Source: an uncultured Burkholderiales bacterium
Lineage (GTDB): Bacteria; Pseudomonadota; Gammaproteobacteria; Burkholderiales; Burkholderiaceae_C
NCBI GenBank assembly: GCA_943908475.1
Contig: CALTTG010000001.1
Location: 242,401-306,400, forward strand
Direction of reading: 5' to 3'
DNA length: 64,000 nucleotides
Position 1 is the first letter of the stretch; each line of letters opens with the position of its first letter. A program made the translations under genes and the position numbers. The notes below the pieces were generated by a model, which was not told where the DNA came from, ran no database searches, and saw only the letters and a program-made list of their open reading frames with translations. Below, piece after piece: positions 1 through 8,729 of this stretch.

Positions 1-7
1 TGAGCCC

Positions 8-835
8 ATGAACCTGCGCCTCGCTGCCGAGCAATGCCTGGCACAGCACACCCCGGGCTGTGTGATCGAAGTGGGCGCCATTCGAGGCTCCACCCCCAGG
101 AACACGGGCGCGCGGATGCTGGTCACGCTTCAGCACAGTTGGGGCACGATTGGGGGTGGTCACCTCGAATGGCAGGCGATGGCGCTGGCCCGGCAAGTCT
201 TGCAAGAGACACCCCATGCGAGACCGTGGTCCAAGACCTTTCCGCTCGGTCCGGCCCTGGGGCAGTGCTGTGGCGGGTCGGTGGTGCTGAACTTCATGCC
301 ACTCTCGTCGGAAGTGCTGGCGCACTGGCCCCCGCCGATCCCGCGCTTTCACCTGGAGTTGCACGGTGCAGGCCACGTCGGGCGGGCGCTGGTGAACTTG
401 CTGCGAGACATCGATTGCACGGTTCGATGGATCGACCAGCGGATGGACGACGTCCCGAGCCTGACCGAAGGCTGGGATGTGGAGCGTTGGCCCCCGCACA
501 TTGAACCGCTGGGCACCGACGACGCGGTGGCCGAAGCCATCGATGCGCCCGCGCAGGCGCTGCACCTGGTGATGACCCACCGCCATGATCTGGACCTTGC
601 CCTGGTTCACGCCCTGTTGTCGAGAACCGACGTTCAGCAGGGTCAGGCTTGGGTGGGCATGATCGGCTCGCAGACCAAACGGGCCAGCTTCGAGCATCGG
701 CTGCAACGGATGGGGCACGCCCCAGACACGGTGGCCCGCCTGTGCTGTCCCATCGGCCTGCCGGGGCTCTCAGGGAAAGAGCCCGCCGTGATTGCCGTGT
801 CGGTGGTGGCTCAACTGCTGTTGCTGCGGCCCTGA
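8..835 (+). CDS. xdhC: XdhC, xanthine dehydrogenase maturation/accessory protein
   Basis: XdhC proteins bind molybdenum cofactor and help insert its sulfurated form into xanthine dehydrogenase in the cytoplasm. The 275-residue length fits the family. The N-terminal XdhC/CoxI domain shows GAIRGSTPRNTGA near residues 23-35 and the hallmark GPALGQCCGG at 81-90; the C-terminal domain begins with the Rossmann-type HGAGHVGRAL at 119-128. A TGA at positions 1-3 of the window is probably the stop of an upstream gene, plausibly a xanthine dehydrogenase subunit, but that lies outside the window. The gene converges on a serine hydrolase gene with an 8-bp gap. Its product would feed urate to the PuuD pathway downstream. 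Confidence 0.93.
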   Translation: MNLRLAAEQCLAQHTPGCVIEVGAIRGSTPRNTGARMLVTLQHSWGTIGGGHLEWQAMALARQVLQETPHARPWSKTFPLGPALGQCCGGSVVLNFMPLSSEVLAHWPPPIPRFHLELHGAGHVGRALVNLLRDIDCTVRWIDQRMDDVPSLTEGWDVERWPPHIEPLGTDDAVAEAIDAPAQALHLVMTHRHDLDLALVHALLSRTDVQQGQAWVGMIGSQTKRASFEHRLQRMGHAPDTVARLCCPIGLPGLSGKEPAVIAVSVVAQLLLLRP

Positions 836-843
836 TCGCCAGT

Positions 844-2058
844 TCACTTCAAAGGAGAGAGGCGATCGGCAATGGCCCGGGCGAGCAGCGCAGCCTCTTC
901 AGCATGTGCGCCTGGCACGTCGTCATCACTGAGACGGACCACCACCACGTTCTGGCGGGGCGACACGTAAATCGACTGACCCCGGATGCCCAAGGCCGAG
1001 AAGTCACCCCGAGGGCCTTCCATGGGCCACCAATGGTAAGCAAAGCCGAACAAGTTCATCCGCTTCGCGGTGCGTGGCACGTCCCGCGCATGCCACGCGG
1101 CAGGGTCGGTGAAGGTGGTGGAGAGCCGCACCCAGGATGCCGGCACGATTTGCCGACCATTGAAGCGACCACCTTGCGCCATCATTTGACCCACGGCCGC
1201 GTAGCTGCGGGCGGTCGCCTGCAAGCAGCACAGCGAAAAGGCGCCGCCCTCCCCGTCGGTGAGCAACCGCGCGCTGTCCGGCATGCCCATGGGTTGCCAC
1301 AACCACTCCTGCAGGTAGACGGGCAAAGGTTTGCCTGTGGCGCCTTCCAGCGCCAACTGAATCACCTGGGTGGTGATGCTGGTGTACTCGTAGCGCTGGC
1401 CGGGCTTCGACGAGCGCGTCAGCGTGGGCGACAACACCTGCTGACGCATCGTCATGCCTTGCCAACCGCCCGTGGCGCGGTGCACCGCAGCCTGAACGAA
1501 CAAGGCCACACGCGCCGACTCTTCGGAAAACGCCACGCCACTGGACATGGTGAGCGCCTGGCGGAACGTCACGCCCTCGAACGCCGTGCCACGAAGGTCA
1601 GGGGCGTAACGGTCCATGGGATCGTCGATGGATCCGATCGATTTCTCGGCCAAGGCAATGCCCACCATCAGCCCCACGAGTTGTTTCATCATCGAAAACG
1701 ACTGATGAAGGCTGCCTGCGCCATGACCGCCCGAATGGTGCTCGAAGACGACCTGCCCCTGGTGCAGCACCATGTAGCTGGCCACCCGACCTTCCTTGAG
1801 GAACTCTCTCAAGGTGCGGGCGCCGGTCTGGTGCTGGAACAACACATCGCCCAGGTCCACCGACGGGCCACGGGGCAACACCACAGGTGATGCCGAGCGG
1901 GCGATGACCTGCTGAGGCAACACCCACTCGGGTTTGTACAACCAACCGGGCAAGGACAGCGCCGACGCGGCCATGGGCAGGCCCAAAGCTGCGCCCAACA
2001 GGCCACGCCGAACAGTCAGCCACAGCCGGTGAGGCAACAAGCTCACAAGGGTCTTCAT
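844..2058 (-). CDS. Serine hydrolase of the beta-lactamase/class C family
   Basis: A 404-residue exported or membrane-anchored serine hydrolase. The N terminus (MKTLVSLL, then a hydrophobic stretch to about residue 34) looks like a signal or anchor. The catalytic S-x-x-K motif is SMMK at 122-125, and the second motif is YTS at 225-227 where class C enzymes have Y-x-N. A GIRGQ segment near the C terminus sits where the third, K-T-G-like, motif is expected. The substrate is unknown: members include esterases, beta-lactamases and D-aminopeptidases. A GTG 30 nt upstream (2088) would add ten residues; the ATG was preferred because it opens the signal-like segment. It lies among purine genes but nothing ties it to that pathway. 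Confidence 0.85.
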   Translation of the reverse strand: MKTLVSLLPHRLWLTVRRGLLGAALGLPMAASALSLPGWLYKPEWVLPQQVIARSASPVVLPRGPSVDLGDVLFQHQTGARTLREFLKEGRVASYMVLHQGQVVFEHHSGGHGAGSLHQSFSMMKQLVGLMVGIALAEKSIGSIDDPMDRYAPDLRGTAFEGVTFRQALTMSSGVAFSEESARVALFVQAAVHRATGGWQGMTMRQQVLSPTLTRSSKPGQRYEYTSITTQVIQLALEGATGKPLPVYLQEWLWQPMGMPDSARLLTDGEGGAFSLCCLQATARSYAAVGQMMAQGGRFNGRQIVPASWVRLSTTFTDPAAWHARDVPRTAKRMNLFGFAYHWWPMEGPRGDFSALGIRGQSIYVSPRQNVVVVRLSDDDVPGAHAEEAALLARAIADRLSPLK

Positions 2059-2138
2059 CTGTGCAAAAGCTCCATTTATCAAGCCCACAGTTTAGTGGGG
2101 CCCGTCGGCCAGTGCACGGGAAGGCGTGACAGACCGTA

Positions 2139-3374
2139 TCAAGGGGACGGCAATGACTGGAACCACGCCCCCAGCGCAGCCCGCTCCACCTCCGTGATGC
2201 CGGTGGCGTTGTTCATGGGCATGGCCTTGAGCACCACCGCTTGCTGGTGGATCTGAAGCGCGTGCTGGCGAATGAGCGCGGCCTCATGCAAAGCCACACC
2301 CTTGCTGGCCAGCTGGGCATTGTGACAGCTCACGCAGCGCTGGGCCACGATCTGCTGCACCAAGGCGAAGCGCTCGACCTCGGAGGTCTTGGACACCGGC
2401 GCCACCGAGTCGGCAGATGCGGCCTTGCCCAGGGGCGGCGCCGTCCAGATGGCAACCCCGAGCAGCAACGCGCCCCCCGCCAGTGCCCACCCCCACGGTG
2501 CCGCGCGTCCGGCCACCGCCGTCTTGTGACGGGCCACGAAAAAGTGACGGATCAAGGCGCCAGCCAGCATGATGCCCACCAGCACCAACCAATTGTGGGC
2601 ATGACCGTGGGCCCAGCCGTAATGGTTGCTGAGCATCGCGAACAAGACCGGCAGCGTGAAGTACGTGTTGTGGACGCTGCGCTGCTTGCCGCGTTGGCCG
2701 TGAGCGGGGTCCACAGGTTCGCCCGCACGCAGGGCCGCCACGACCTTGCGTTGACCCGGGATGATCCAGCGGGCCACGTTGGCGCTCATCGCGGTGGCCA
2801 TCATGGCCCCCACCAACAGGAAGGCCGCACGCCCAGCGAACAACTGGCAGGCCAGCCATGTGGCCAACACCACCACCAAGAACACCAGTGTCCCCACGAT
2901 CTTGTCGCCTTGAGGCCCCTTGCCCAAGGTGCGGCAAATGAGGTCATAAACCAACCAGAACACCACCAGGAAACCCAGCGCCACGTGAATGGCCACGACC
3001 GGGCGCCAATCGTGAACGCTCTTGTCAATGAGGAAGGTGCCTGCATTGAACAGGTACAAGACCGTGAACAACGCGAAGCCGGTCAGCCAAGTGGAATAGC
3101 TTTCCCAATAAAACCAATGCAGGTGTTTGGGCAAACTCGGTGGGGCCCCTTGGTACTTCTGCGGGTTGTAAAAGCCTCCGCCATGAACGGCCCACAATTC
3201 ACCGCCCACGCCTTTGGCCTTGAGCGCCGGATCTTCCGGCGGTGTGAGGCTGTTGTCGAGCCACACAAAGTAGAACGACGAGCCGATCCAGGCGATGGCC
3301 ACGATGACATGGGCCCAGCGCAGCAAAAGGTTCAGCCACTCCAGGGCATGGTTCATCCAGGGTGTGAAGTCCAT
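2139..3374 (-). CDS. puuD: PuuD-type membrane-bound urate oxidase with C-terminal cytochrome c
   Basis: PuuD proteins are integral membrane urate hydroxylases that convert urate to 5-hydroxyisourate and pass electrons through a fused cytochrome c, so no hydrogen peroxide is made as in soluble uricase. The 411-residue protein opens with a membrane segment (residues about 15-35) and has about eight hydrophobic helices up to roughly residue 320. A single heme c site, CVSCH, lies at 347-351, and a likely axial methionine is in KAMPMNN about 35 residues later. The ATG is preceded by GGGAGC. It follows uraH by 9 bp on the same strand, so urate oxidation and hydrolysis of the product are probably cotranscribed. 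Confidence 0.92.
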   Translation of the reverse strand: MDFTPWMNHALEWLNLLLRWAHVIVAIAWIGSSFYFVWLDNSLTPPEDPALKAKGVGGELWAVHGGGFYNPQKYQGAPPSLPKHLHWFYWESYSTWLTGFALFTVLYLFNAGTFLIDKSVHDWRPVVAIHVALGFLVVFWLVYDLICRTLGKGPQGDKIVGTLVFLVVVLATWLACQLFAGRAAFLLVGAMMATAMSANVARWIIPGQRKVVAALRAGEPVDPAHGQRGKQRSVHNTYFTLPVLFAMLSNHYGWAHGHAHNWLVLVGIMLAGALIRHFFVARHKTAVAGRAAPWGWALAGGALLLGVAIWTAPPLGKAASADSVAPVSKTSEVERFALVQQIVAQRCVSCHNAQLASKGVALHEAALIRQHALQIHQQAVVLKAMPMNNATGITEVERAALGAWFQSLPSP

Positions 3375-3383
3375 GTTGCTCCC

Positions 3384-3794
3384 TCAACTGCCGCGGTAAG
3401 TGGAATAGGCCCATGGACTGACCAACAGGGGCACGTGGTAGTGCGCATTGGCATCGGCCACACCAAAATCCAACGGCACCTTGCTCAAGAATGCCGGGCT
3501 GGGCAAGGCCGCTCCTTGCCGCCGGAAGTACCCCTCCACGTCAAACACCAAGCGGTAGCAGCCCGGCTTGAAATCGTCACCGCTGAGCATGGGGCCATCG
3601 ACCCGGCCGTCGGCGTTGGTGAGCACACTGCGAAGGGACAACCACCGGCCTTCTGCACACCCTTCGGGTGACGCCTCTCGCACATAGAGTTCGATGTGCA
3701 TCCCGGCGGCAGGTCCGCCCTTGACGGTGTCCAGCACATGGGTGGTCAATCGGCCACTGGCCGGGGGCGGGGTGTGGGGTGAAATCTGAGACAC
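3384..3794 (-). CDS. uraH: 5-hydroxyisourate hydrolase (transthyretin-like)
   Basis: UraH hydrolyses 5-hydroxyisourate, the PuuD product, to OHCU. The 136-residue product shows the family signatures: TTHVLD with the catalytic His at 19, TNADGR in the middle, HYHVPLL near the C terminus and the terminal YRGS. The frame stays open to a GTG at 3827, but the GTG at 3794 has CCAGGA about seven bases upstream and leaves a normal-length protein, so it was chosen. The shorter start also keeps the predicted operator at 3833-3840 outside the coding region. puuD follows 9 bp downstream. Confidence 0.92.
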   Translation of the reverse strand: MSQISPHTPPPASGRLTTHVLDTVKGGPAAGMHIELYVREASPEGCAEGRWLSLRSVLTNADGRVDGPMLSGDDFKPGCYRLVFDVEGYFRRQGAALPSPAFLSKVPLDFGVADANAHYHVPLLVSPWAYSTYRGS

Positions 3795-3832
3795 GGCAAC
3801 GTCCTGGAGAGCTTGCACACGGTTCACAAAAC

Positions 3833-3840
3833 TGTATACA
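3833..3840. promoter_or_regulatory. Candidate GntR/FCD operator TGTATACA
   Basis: A perfect 8-bp palindrome, TGTATACA, sits in the short divergent gap between uraH (minus) and the GntR gene (plus). TnGTATACnA-like palindromes are typical operators for the FCD branch of GntR regulators. Its place suggests control of uraH-puuD and of the regulator with its downstream purine genes. This is inferred from position and motif only. Confidence 0.55.
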
Positions 3841-3851
3841 CTTTAACCACG

Positions 3852-4574
3852 ATGAGTGCCGCACGCAAGACAAACCCCACCGAGATCGCGCCAGACAGCG
3901 AAGCCAGCAGTTCCACCACCGAGCACATTGTGGTCGCCGTGACACGGGCCATCGTGGAGCACCGGTTGCTGCCCGGCGCCAAGCTGGTCGAGCAAAAACT
4001 GGCCGACCGGTTCGGTGTGTCGCGAACCATTGTTCGCCAGGCTTTGTTCCGGCTGTCACAGCTCAAGCTGGTGCGCCTGGAGCCCGCCCGTGGCGCATTC
4101 GTGGCCGAGCCTTCCATCGAAGAGGCCCGTGAGGTGTTTGCCGTGCGCCGCATGGTCGAAGGGCAGATGATTCGCCAGTTGATCGCTCAACTCAAGCCGG
4201 CAGACCTCAAACGGTTGAAAGCACACGTGAAAGAAGAGCGCGCTGCCGTGGCCCGCATTGACGTGGCCAACCGCACCCGCCTGTTGTTCGATTTCCACGT
4301 GTGCATCGCGCAGGCCTTGGGCAACCAGGTGCTGGTCGATCTGATTCAGGAGCTGGTGTCTCGCTGTTCGCTGATCACCTTGATGTACCAGTCGGCCGAC
4401 GATGCAGAAGTCTCCAATGCCGAGCACAGCGACATCCTGGCCGCCATTGAGGCGCGGGACGCCGAGCTCGCCGCCCGCCTGATCGATGAGCACCTGCTCA
4501 CGGTGTCTCGCCAACTGACCGAGCGTCGGCGAGTGCCCAGTCTTCGTCTGGAAGACGCCTTCAGCCCCCATTGA
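3852..4574 (+). CDS. GntR-family transcriptional regulator (FCD subfamily)
   Basis: A 240-residue GntR regulator. Residues about 20-95 form the winged helix-turn-helix (LVEQKLADRFGVSRTIVRQAL, then a wing ending RGAFVAEPS); residues about 100-225 form the all-helical FCD effector domain with candidate metal or ligand histidines in FDFHVCIAQ, the EHSD segment and IDEHLL. The ATG at 3852 was preferred to an in-frame TTG at 3813 that would run across the palindrome. It is divergent from uraH-puuD and only 2 bp from puuE, so it very likely controls purine breakdown. The effector is unknown; allantoin, urate or another pathway intermediate are reasonable guesses. Confidence 0.9.
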   Translation: MSAARKTNPTEIAPDSEASSSTTEHIVVAVTRAIVEHRLLPGAKLVEQKLADRFGVSRTIVRQALFRLSQLKLVRLEPARGAFVAEPSIEEAREVFAVRRMVEGQMIRQLIAQLKPADLKRLKAHVKEERAAVARIDVANRTRLLFDFHVCIAQALGNQVLVDLIQELVSRCSLITLMYQSADDAEVSNAEHSDILAAIEARDAELAARLIDEHLLTVSRQLTERRRVPSLRLEDAFSPH

Positions 4575-4576
4575 CC

Positions 4577-5530
4577 ATGACATACGACAGCACCCAGCCC
4601 TACCCTCGCGACCTGGTGGGTCACGGGCCCGATGTGCCCCATGCAAAGTGGCCTGGCGGTGCCCGCATCGCCGTTCAGTTCGTGCTCAACTACGAGGAAG
4701 GTGGTGAGAACCACGTGCTGCACGGCGACGCGGGGTCGGAGCAGTTCCTCTCAGAAATCATCGGTGCGGCGAGTTTCCCAGCTCGGCACATGAGCATGGA
4801 TTCGATCTACGAGTACGGCTCACGCGCCGGGGTCTGGCGTTTGTTGCGCGAGTTCGAGCAACGGGGCTTGCCCCTCACGGTGTTCGGTGTGTCCATGGCA
4901 CTGGCTCGCCACCCCGAGTTGACCAAGGTGTTGAACGACCACGGGCACGAGATTGCGTGTCACTCTTGGCGGTGGATCCACTACCAGCACATGGACGAGG
5001 CGACGGAGCGCGAGCACATCGCCAAAGGCACGGCCATCATCCGGGAGATGACCCAAGGCCAGTGGCCTTTGGGGTGGTACACCGGACGCGACAGTCCGAA
5101 CACGCGACGGTTGGTGATGGCGCATGGGGGCTACGAGTACGACAGCGATTACTACGGTGACGACCTGCCCTTCTGGATGAAGGTTGCCCTCGACGACGGT
5201 GAGGTGGGGCATCAACTCGTGATCCCCTACACCTTGGACGCCAACGACATGCGGTTCGCCTCCCCGCAAGGTTTCAACACGGGCGATCACTTCTTCGAGT
5301 ACCTGCGAGACAGCTTCGACGTGCTCTACGCCGAGGGCGACCCCGCCGGCCTGAACCGCCCCAAGATGATGAGCATCGGCATGCATTGCCGACTCCTGGG
5401 GCGCCCTGGGCGCATGCGAGGGTTGCAGAAGTTCTTGGATCACATCCAGGCTCACCGGGACGTGTGGGTGTGCCGTCGGATCGACATCGCGCGCCACTGG
5501 AAGGCCGTCCATCCCTGTCCGAAAGCCTGA
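4577..5530 (+). CDS. puuE: Allantoinase of the PuuE polysaccharide-deacetylase type
   Basis: PuuE hydrolyses (S)-allantoin to allantoate but belongs to the NodB/polysaccharide deacetylase fold, not the metal-dependent amidohydrolase fold of classic allantoinases. The 317-residue product has the family N terminus (YPRDLVGHGPDVP), NYEEGGEN near 40, EIACHSWRWIHYQ, and WYTGRDSPNTRRL followed by YEYDSDYYGDDLPFW. The ATG is 2 bp after the GntR stop; the frame also has a TTG two codons earlier overlapping that stop. It is followed after 2 bp by the uraD-allC fusion, whose product takes over its reaction product, so the three genes look like one transcript. Confidence 0.93.
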   Translation: MTYDSTQPYPRDLVGHGPDVPHAKWPGGARIAVQFVLNYEEGGENHVLHGDAGSEQFLSEIIGAASFPARHMSMDSIYEYGSRAGVWRLLREFEQRGLPLTVFGVSMALARHPELTKVLNDHGHEIACHSWRWIHYQHMDEATEREHIAKGTAIIREMTQGQWPLGWYTGRDSPNTRRLVMAHGGYEYDSDYYGDDLPFWMKVALDDGEVGHQLVIPYTLDANDMRFASPQGFNTGDHFFEYLRDSFDVLYAEGDPAGLNRPKMMSIGMHCRLLGRPGRMRGLQKFLDHIQAHRDVWVCRRIDIARHWKAVHPCPKA

Positions 5531-5532
5531 CC

Positions 5533-7311
5533 ATGATGTCATCGATGACCCTCGACGGCCTGAACGCGCTGGATCGCGCGGCCTTCACACGAGCGCTGGA
5601 GGGCGTGTACGAGCATTCACCCTGGATTGCCCAGCGCGCCTGGGATCAGCGGCCCTTTCGCACCCTGCACCAGCTCAAGCATGGGCTGGCCCAAGTGGTC
5701 GCTCAGGCCACATCCGAAGAACAACTGGGCCTGATCAGGGCCCACCCCGAACTGGCGGGCAAAGCCGCGGTGGCCGGGGCGCTCACCCAGGAATCGACCC
5801 ATGAGCAGCGCACGGCAGGACTGGGCCACTGCACACCCGAGGAGTTCGCGCAACTGCAACGGCTGAATCAGGCGTACAACGCCAAGTTTGGCTTCCCCTT
5901 CATCTTGGCCGTTCGCGGGCCCAGAGGCACGGGGCTGAGCCGCCAGGCCATCATCGAAACCTTTGCCAGGCGGTTGAAGCACAACGCCGCGTACGAACAA
6001 GCCGAATGCCTGCGGCAGATCCACCGCATCGCCGAAATCCGCCTGAACGACAAGTTTGACCATGTGCCGCAATGGGGCAATCAGGTGTGGGACTGGGCGG
6101 AAGCCCTGGCCGTCCACACCGAGGGCGATGTGGGCGTGCTCACCGTCACCTACATGACCGCAGCCCACCAGGCCTGCGCCAGGCAACTGCAAGCCTGGAT
6201 GCAAGACGCGGGTTTCGATGTGGTGAACATCGACGCGGTGGGCAATGTGGTGGGCGTGTACCACGGCACCGACCCTTCGGCGCCAAGGCTGCTGACAGGC
6301 TCCCATTACGACACGGTTCGCAACGGCGGCAAATACGACGGCCGCCTGGGCATCTTGGTGCCCATGGTGGCCGTTCAGGCCTTGTGCGCCGAGGGTCGGC
6401 GCTTGCCGTTCGGGATTGAAGTGGTTGGGTTTGCCGAAGAAGAGGGGCAGCGCTACAAGGCCACGTTCCTGGGATCCGGCGCGTTGGTGGGCGCCTTCGA
6501 CCCCCAATGGCTGACGCAAACCGACGCGCAAGGCATCAGCCTGCAACAGGCCCTCCAGCGGGCTGGGTTTTCGGGTCACTTGGGCAACATCCAGGCGCTG
6601 GTGCGTGACGCGCGTCAGTACCGGGGGTTTGTCGAAGTGCACATCGAACAAGGTCCGGTGCTGAACGAACGCGACTTGCCTCTGGGCGTGGTCAGCGGCA
6701 TCAACGGCGTGATGCGCCTGACGGGCACGGCCTTGGGGGTGGCCTGTCATGCAGGGACCACCCCGATGACCATGCGACAAGATGCAGCGGCTGCAGTGGC
6801 CGAATTGCTGCTGTGGGTGGAACAGAGGGCGCTGGCCGATCAACACTCGCCCGACGGCCCATCGGTCGGCACGGTCGGGGTGGTGCATGTGCCCCACGGC
6901 GCGGTCAATGTCGTGCCAGGGCGCTGCGATTTCACCCTGGACTTGCGTGCACCGACCAATGCACAACGCGACGCCTTGGCGGCCGATGTGCTGGCCCACG
7001 CTCAGGTCATTGCCGCGCGCCGGGGGGTGGAAATCAACATCGACGAATCGGTGCGGGCGTCAGCGGCCCCCAGCGACCCGACTTGGCAAGCCCGCTGGGC
7101 CGGAGCGGTCGACGCGCTGGGCCTGCCCGTGTTTTGCCTGCCCAGCGGCGCGGGCCACGACGCCATGAAGCTTCACGATGTCATGCCACAAGCCATGCTG
7201 TTCGTTCGGGGCGGGCATGCCGGCATCAGCCACAACCCGCTGGAAACCATCACCAATGACGATGCACAGTTGTGCGTCGAGGCCTTCATGCACCTGCTGG
7301 AACAACCATGA
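5533..7311 (+). CDS. uraD-allC: Fused OHCU decarboxylase (UraD) and allantoate amidohydrolase (AllC-like)
   Basis: A 592-residue two-enzyme fusion. Residues 1 to about 165 are UraD, which decarboxylates OHCU to (S)-allantoin: RAHPELAGK at 69-77 carries the catalytic His71, and NAKFGFPFI at 116-124 is the second signature. Residues about 180-592 are an M20-type Zn amidohydrolase acting on allantoate: GSHYDTVRNGGKYDGRLG (256-273) gives ligands H258 and D269, AEEEG at 301-305 gives the acidic pair, and GAGHDAM lies near the C terminus. The frame continues upstream to 5386 inside puuE, but the ATG ATG at 5533 just after the puuE stop is the natural start. The fusion joins the steps before and after PuuE. 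Stop overlaps the next ATG by 4 bp. Confidence 0.92.
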   Translation: MMSSMTLDGLNALDRAAFTRALEGVYEHSPWIAQRAWDQRPFRTLHQLKHGLAQVVAQATSEEQLGLIRAHPELAGKAAVAGALTQESTHEQRTAGLGHCTPEEFAQLQRLNQAYNAKFGFPFILAVRGPRGTGLSRQAIIETFARRLKHNAAYEQAECLRQIHRIAEIRLNDKFDHVPQWGNQVWDWAEALAVHTEGDVGVLTVTYMTAAHQACARQLQAWMQDAGFDVVNIDAVGNVVGVYHGTDPSAPRLLTGSHYDTVRNGGKYDGRLGILVPMVAVQALCAEGRRLPFGIEVVGFAEEEGQRYKATFLGSGALVGAFDPQWLTQTDAQGISLQQALQRAGFSGHLGNIQALVRDARQYRGFVEVHIEQGPVLNERDLPLGVVSGINGVMRLTGTALGVACHAGTTPMTMRQDAAAAVAELLLWVEQRALADQHSPDGPSVGTVGVVHVPHGAVNVVPGRCDFTLDLRAPTNAQRDALAADVLAHAQVIAARRGVEINIDESVRASAAPSDPTWQARWAGAVDALGLPVFCLPSGAGHDAMKLHDVMPQAMLFVRGGHAGISHNPLETITNDDAQLCVEAFMHLLEQP

Positions 7312-8594
7312 GCCTGCAAGCCGCTTACGATCAATTGGACCAATGGGTCGATGCGCACTTCGACGAAGAGGTGCGCTTCCTTCAAGCACTGGTTCAGGTG
7401 CCCACCGACACCCCGCCGGGCGACAACCGGCCCCATGCCCTGAAAACCGCCGAACTGGTCGAAGCCTTCGGCTGGCACGCCGAGCAGCACCCGGTGCCGT
7501 CTTCCGACGTTCAAGCCTATGGATTGACGTCGCTCACCAACCTGATCATTCGACGGGGCATCGCCTCCAGCAGCGCCCCACATCGGACAGACCGTGGACT
7601 GACCCTCGCGCTCAATGCACATGGAGACGTGGTGCCCCCCGGCGATGGCTGGACTCGCGATCCCTACGGGGGTGAGGTGGTCGATGGCAAGCTGTACGGG
7701 CGGGCATCGGCGGTCAGCAAAAGCGATTTCGCCACCTACAGCTTTGCCGTCAGGGCCCTGGAAGCGCTGGCCACCTCGGCCACGGCCCCCGCGTTGAAGG
7801 GGCAGGTTGAACTGCATTTCACATACGACGAAGAATTTGGCGGCGAACTGGGTCCAGGATGGCTGCTGAAACACGGACTGACACAACCCGATCTGTTGAT
7901 CGCCGCCGGGTTCAGCCATGAAGTGATCACGGCCCACAACGGTTGCTTGCAGATGGAAGTGACCGTGCATGGCGTGATGGCGCACGCGGCCATTCCGCAC
8001 ACCGGGGTCGACGCGCTGCAAGGTGCGGTGACGATTTTGAATGCGCTGTATGCGCAGAACGTGGCCTACCGCTCGATCACGTCCAGCGTCGCCGGCATCA
8101 ACCACCCTTACCTGAATGTGGGCCGCATCGAAGGCGGCACCAACACCAATGTGGTGCCCGGCAAGGTGAGCTTCAAGCTGGACCGTCGCATGATCCCCGA
8201 AGAAGATCCTGTGCAGGTCGAAGCCCAGATCAGGCACGTGATCGCCCAATCGGCTCAGGCGTGTCCAGGCATCCAGGTGGAGGTCAAACGGCTGCTGCTC
8301 GCGCATGCCTTGCAGCCACTGCCAGGCAATGCGCCGCTCGTCGAAGCCCTGCAAACCCACGGCCAGACGATTTTTGGCGAACCGCTGCCCGTCAAGGGCA
8401 CGCCGCTTTACACCGATGTGCGCTTGTACTGTGCAAAAGGGGTTCCGGCTGTGATTTATGGCGCAGGACCACGCACCGTGTTCGAATCCAACGCCAAGCG
8501 TGCCGACGAGCATCTTGTGCTGGATGACCTGAGAAAAGCCACCAAAGTCGTGGCCAGGGCTTTGTGCGACCTGCTTCATCGTTCCGCCCAATGA
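7308..8594 (+). CDS. M20-family (ArgE/DapE-like) metallohydrolase
   Basis: A 428-residue M20 peptidase-family protein. The first metal motif is NAHGDVVPPGDGW, with the family's glycine-rich segment following as YGRASAVSKSDFA instead of the usual GRGxxDMKG, so the bridging Asp is in a variant setting. The catalytic Glu pair is in TYDEEFGGE, and GRIEGGTNTNVVPG marks the dimerisation domain. It overlaps the uraD-allC stop by 4 bp (ATGA), so translational coupling is likely. Possible roles are hydrolysis of a ureido or N-acyl compound late in purine use, but the substrate cannot be read from the sequence. Confidence 0.85.
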   Translation: MSLQAAYDQLDQWVDAHFDEEVRFLQALVQVPTDTPPGDNRPHALKTAELVEAFGWHAEQHPVPSSDVQAYGLTSLTNLIIRRGIASSSAPHRTDRGLTLALNAHGDVVPPGDGWTRDPYGGEVVDGKLYGRASAVSKSDFATYSFAVRALEALATSATAPALKGQVELHFTYDEEFGGELGPGWLLKHGLTQPDLLIAAGFSHEVITAHNGCLQMEVTVHGVMAHAAIPHTGVDALQGAVTILNALYAQNVAYRSITSSVAGINHPYLNVGRIEGGTNTNVVPGKVSFKLDRRMIPEEDPVQVEAQIRHVIAQSAQACPGIQVEVKRLLLAHALQPLPGNAPLVEALQTHGQTIFGEPLPVKGTPLYTDVRLYCAKGVPAVIYGAGPRTVFESNAKRADEHLVLDDLRKATKVVARALCDLLHRSAQ

Positions 8595-8717
8595 AATGCC
8601 CTCCCGTCAGGTGAAGAAGCCTCAAGGACTTCAGCGGTTGGCCGATAGCGCTGACTGAGCTGGCAAGTTTTGTCGAGGCCCTGTGCATGGTGTGCAAGGC
8701 CCAGGAAGCCGGCTCTC

Positions 8718-8722
8718 AGGAG
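8718..8722 (+). promoter_or_regulatory. Ribosome binding site for the giant repeat protein
   Basis: AGGAG seven bases before the ATG at 8730. It decides the start, because the same frame also has a TTG at 8670 that would add 20 non-repeat residues rich in Arg, Cys and Pro. Confidence 0.7.
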
Positions 8723-8729
8723 TTCCGGC

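Noticed and set aside
5386..5532. N-terminal extension of the uraD-allC frame into puuE
   Set aside because: The 49 extra residues are the out-of-frame reading of the conserved puuE end; an ATG pair follows the puuE stop.
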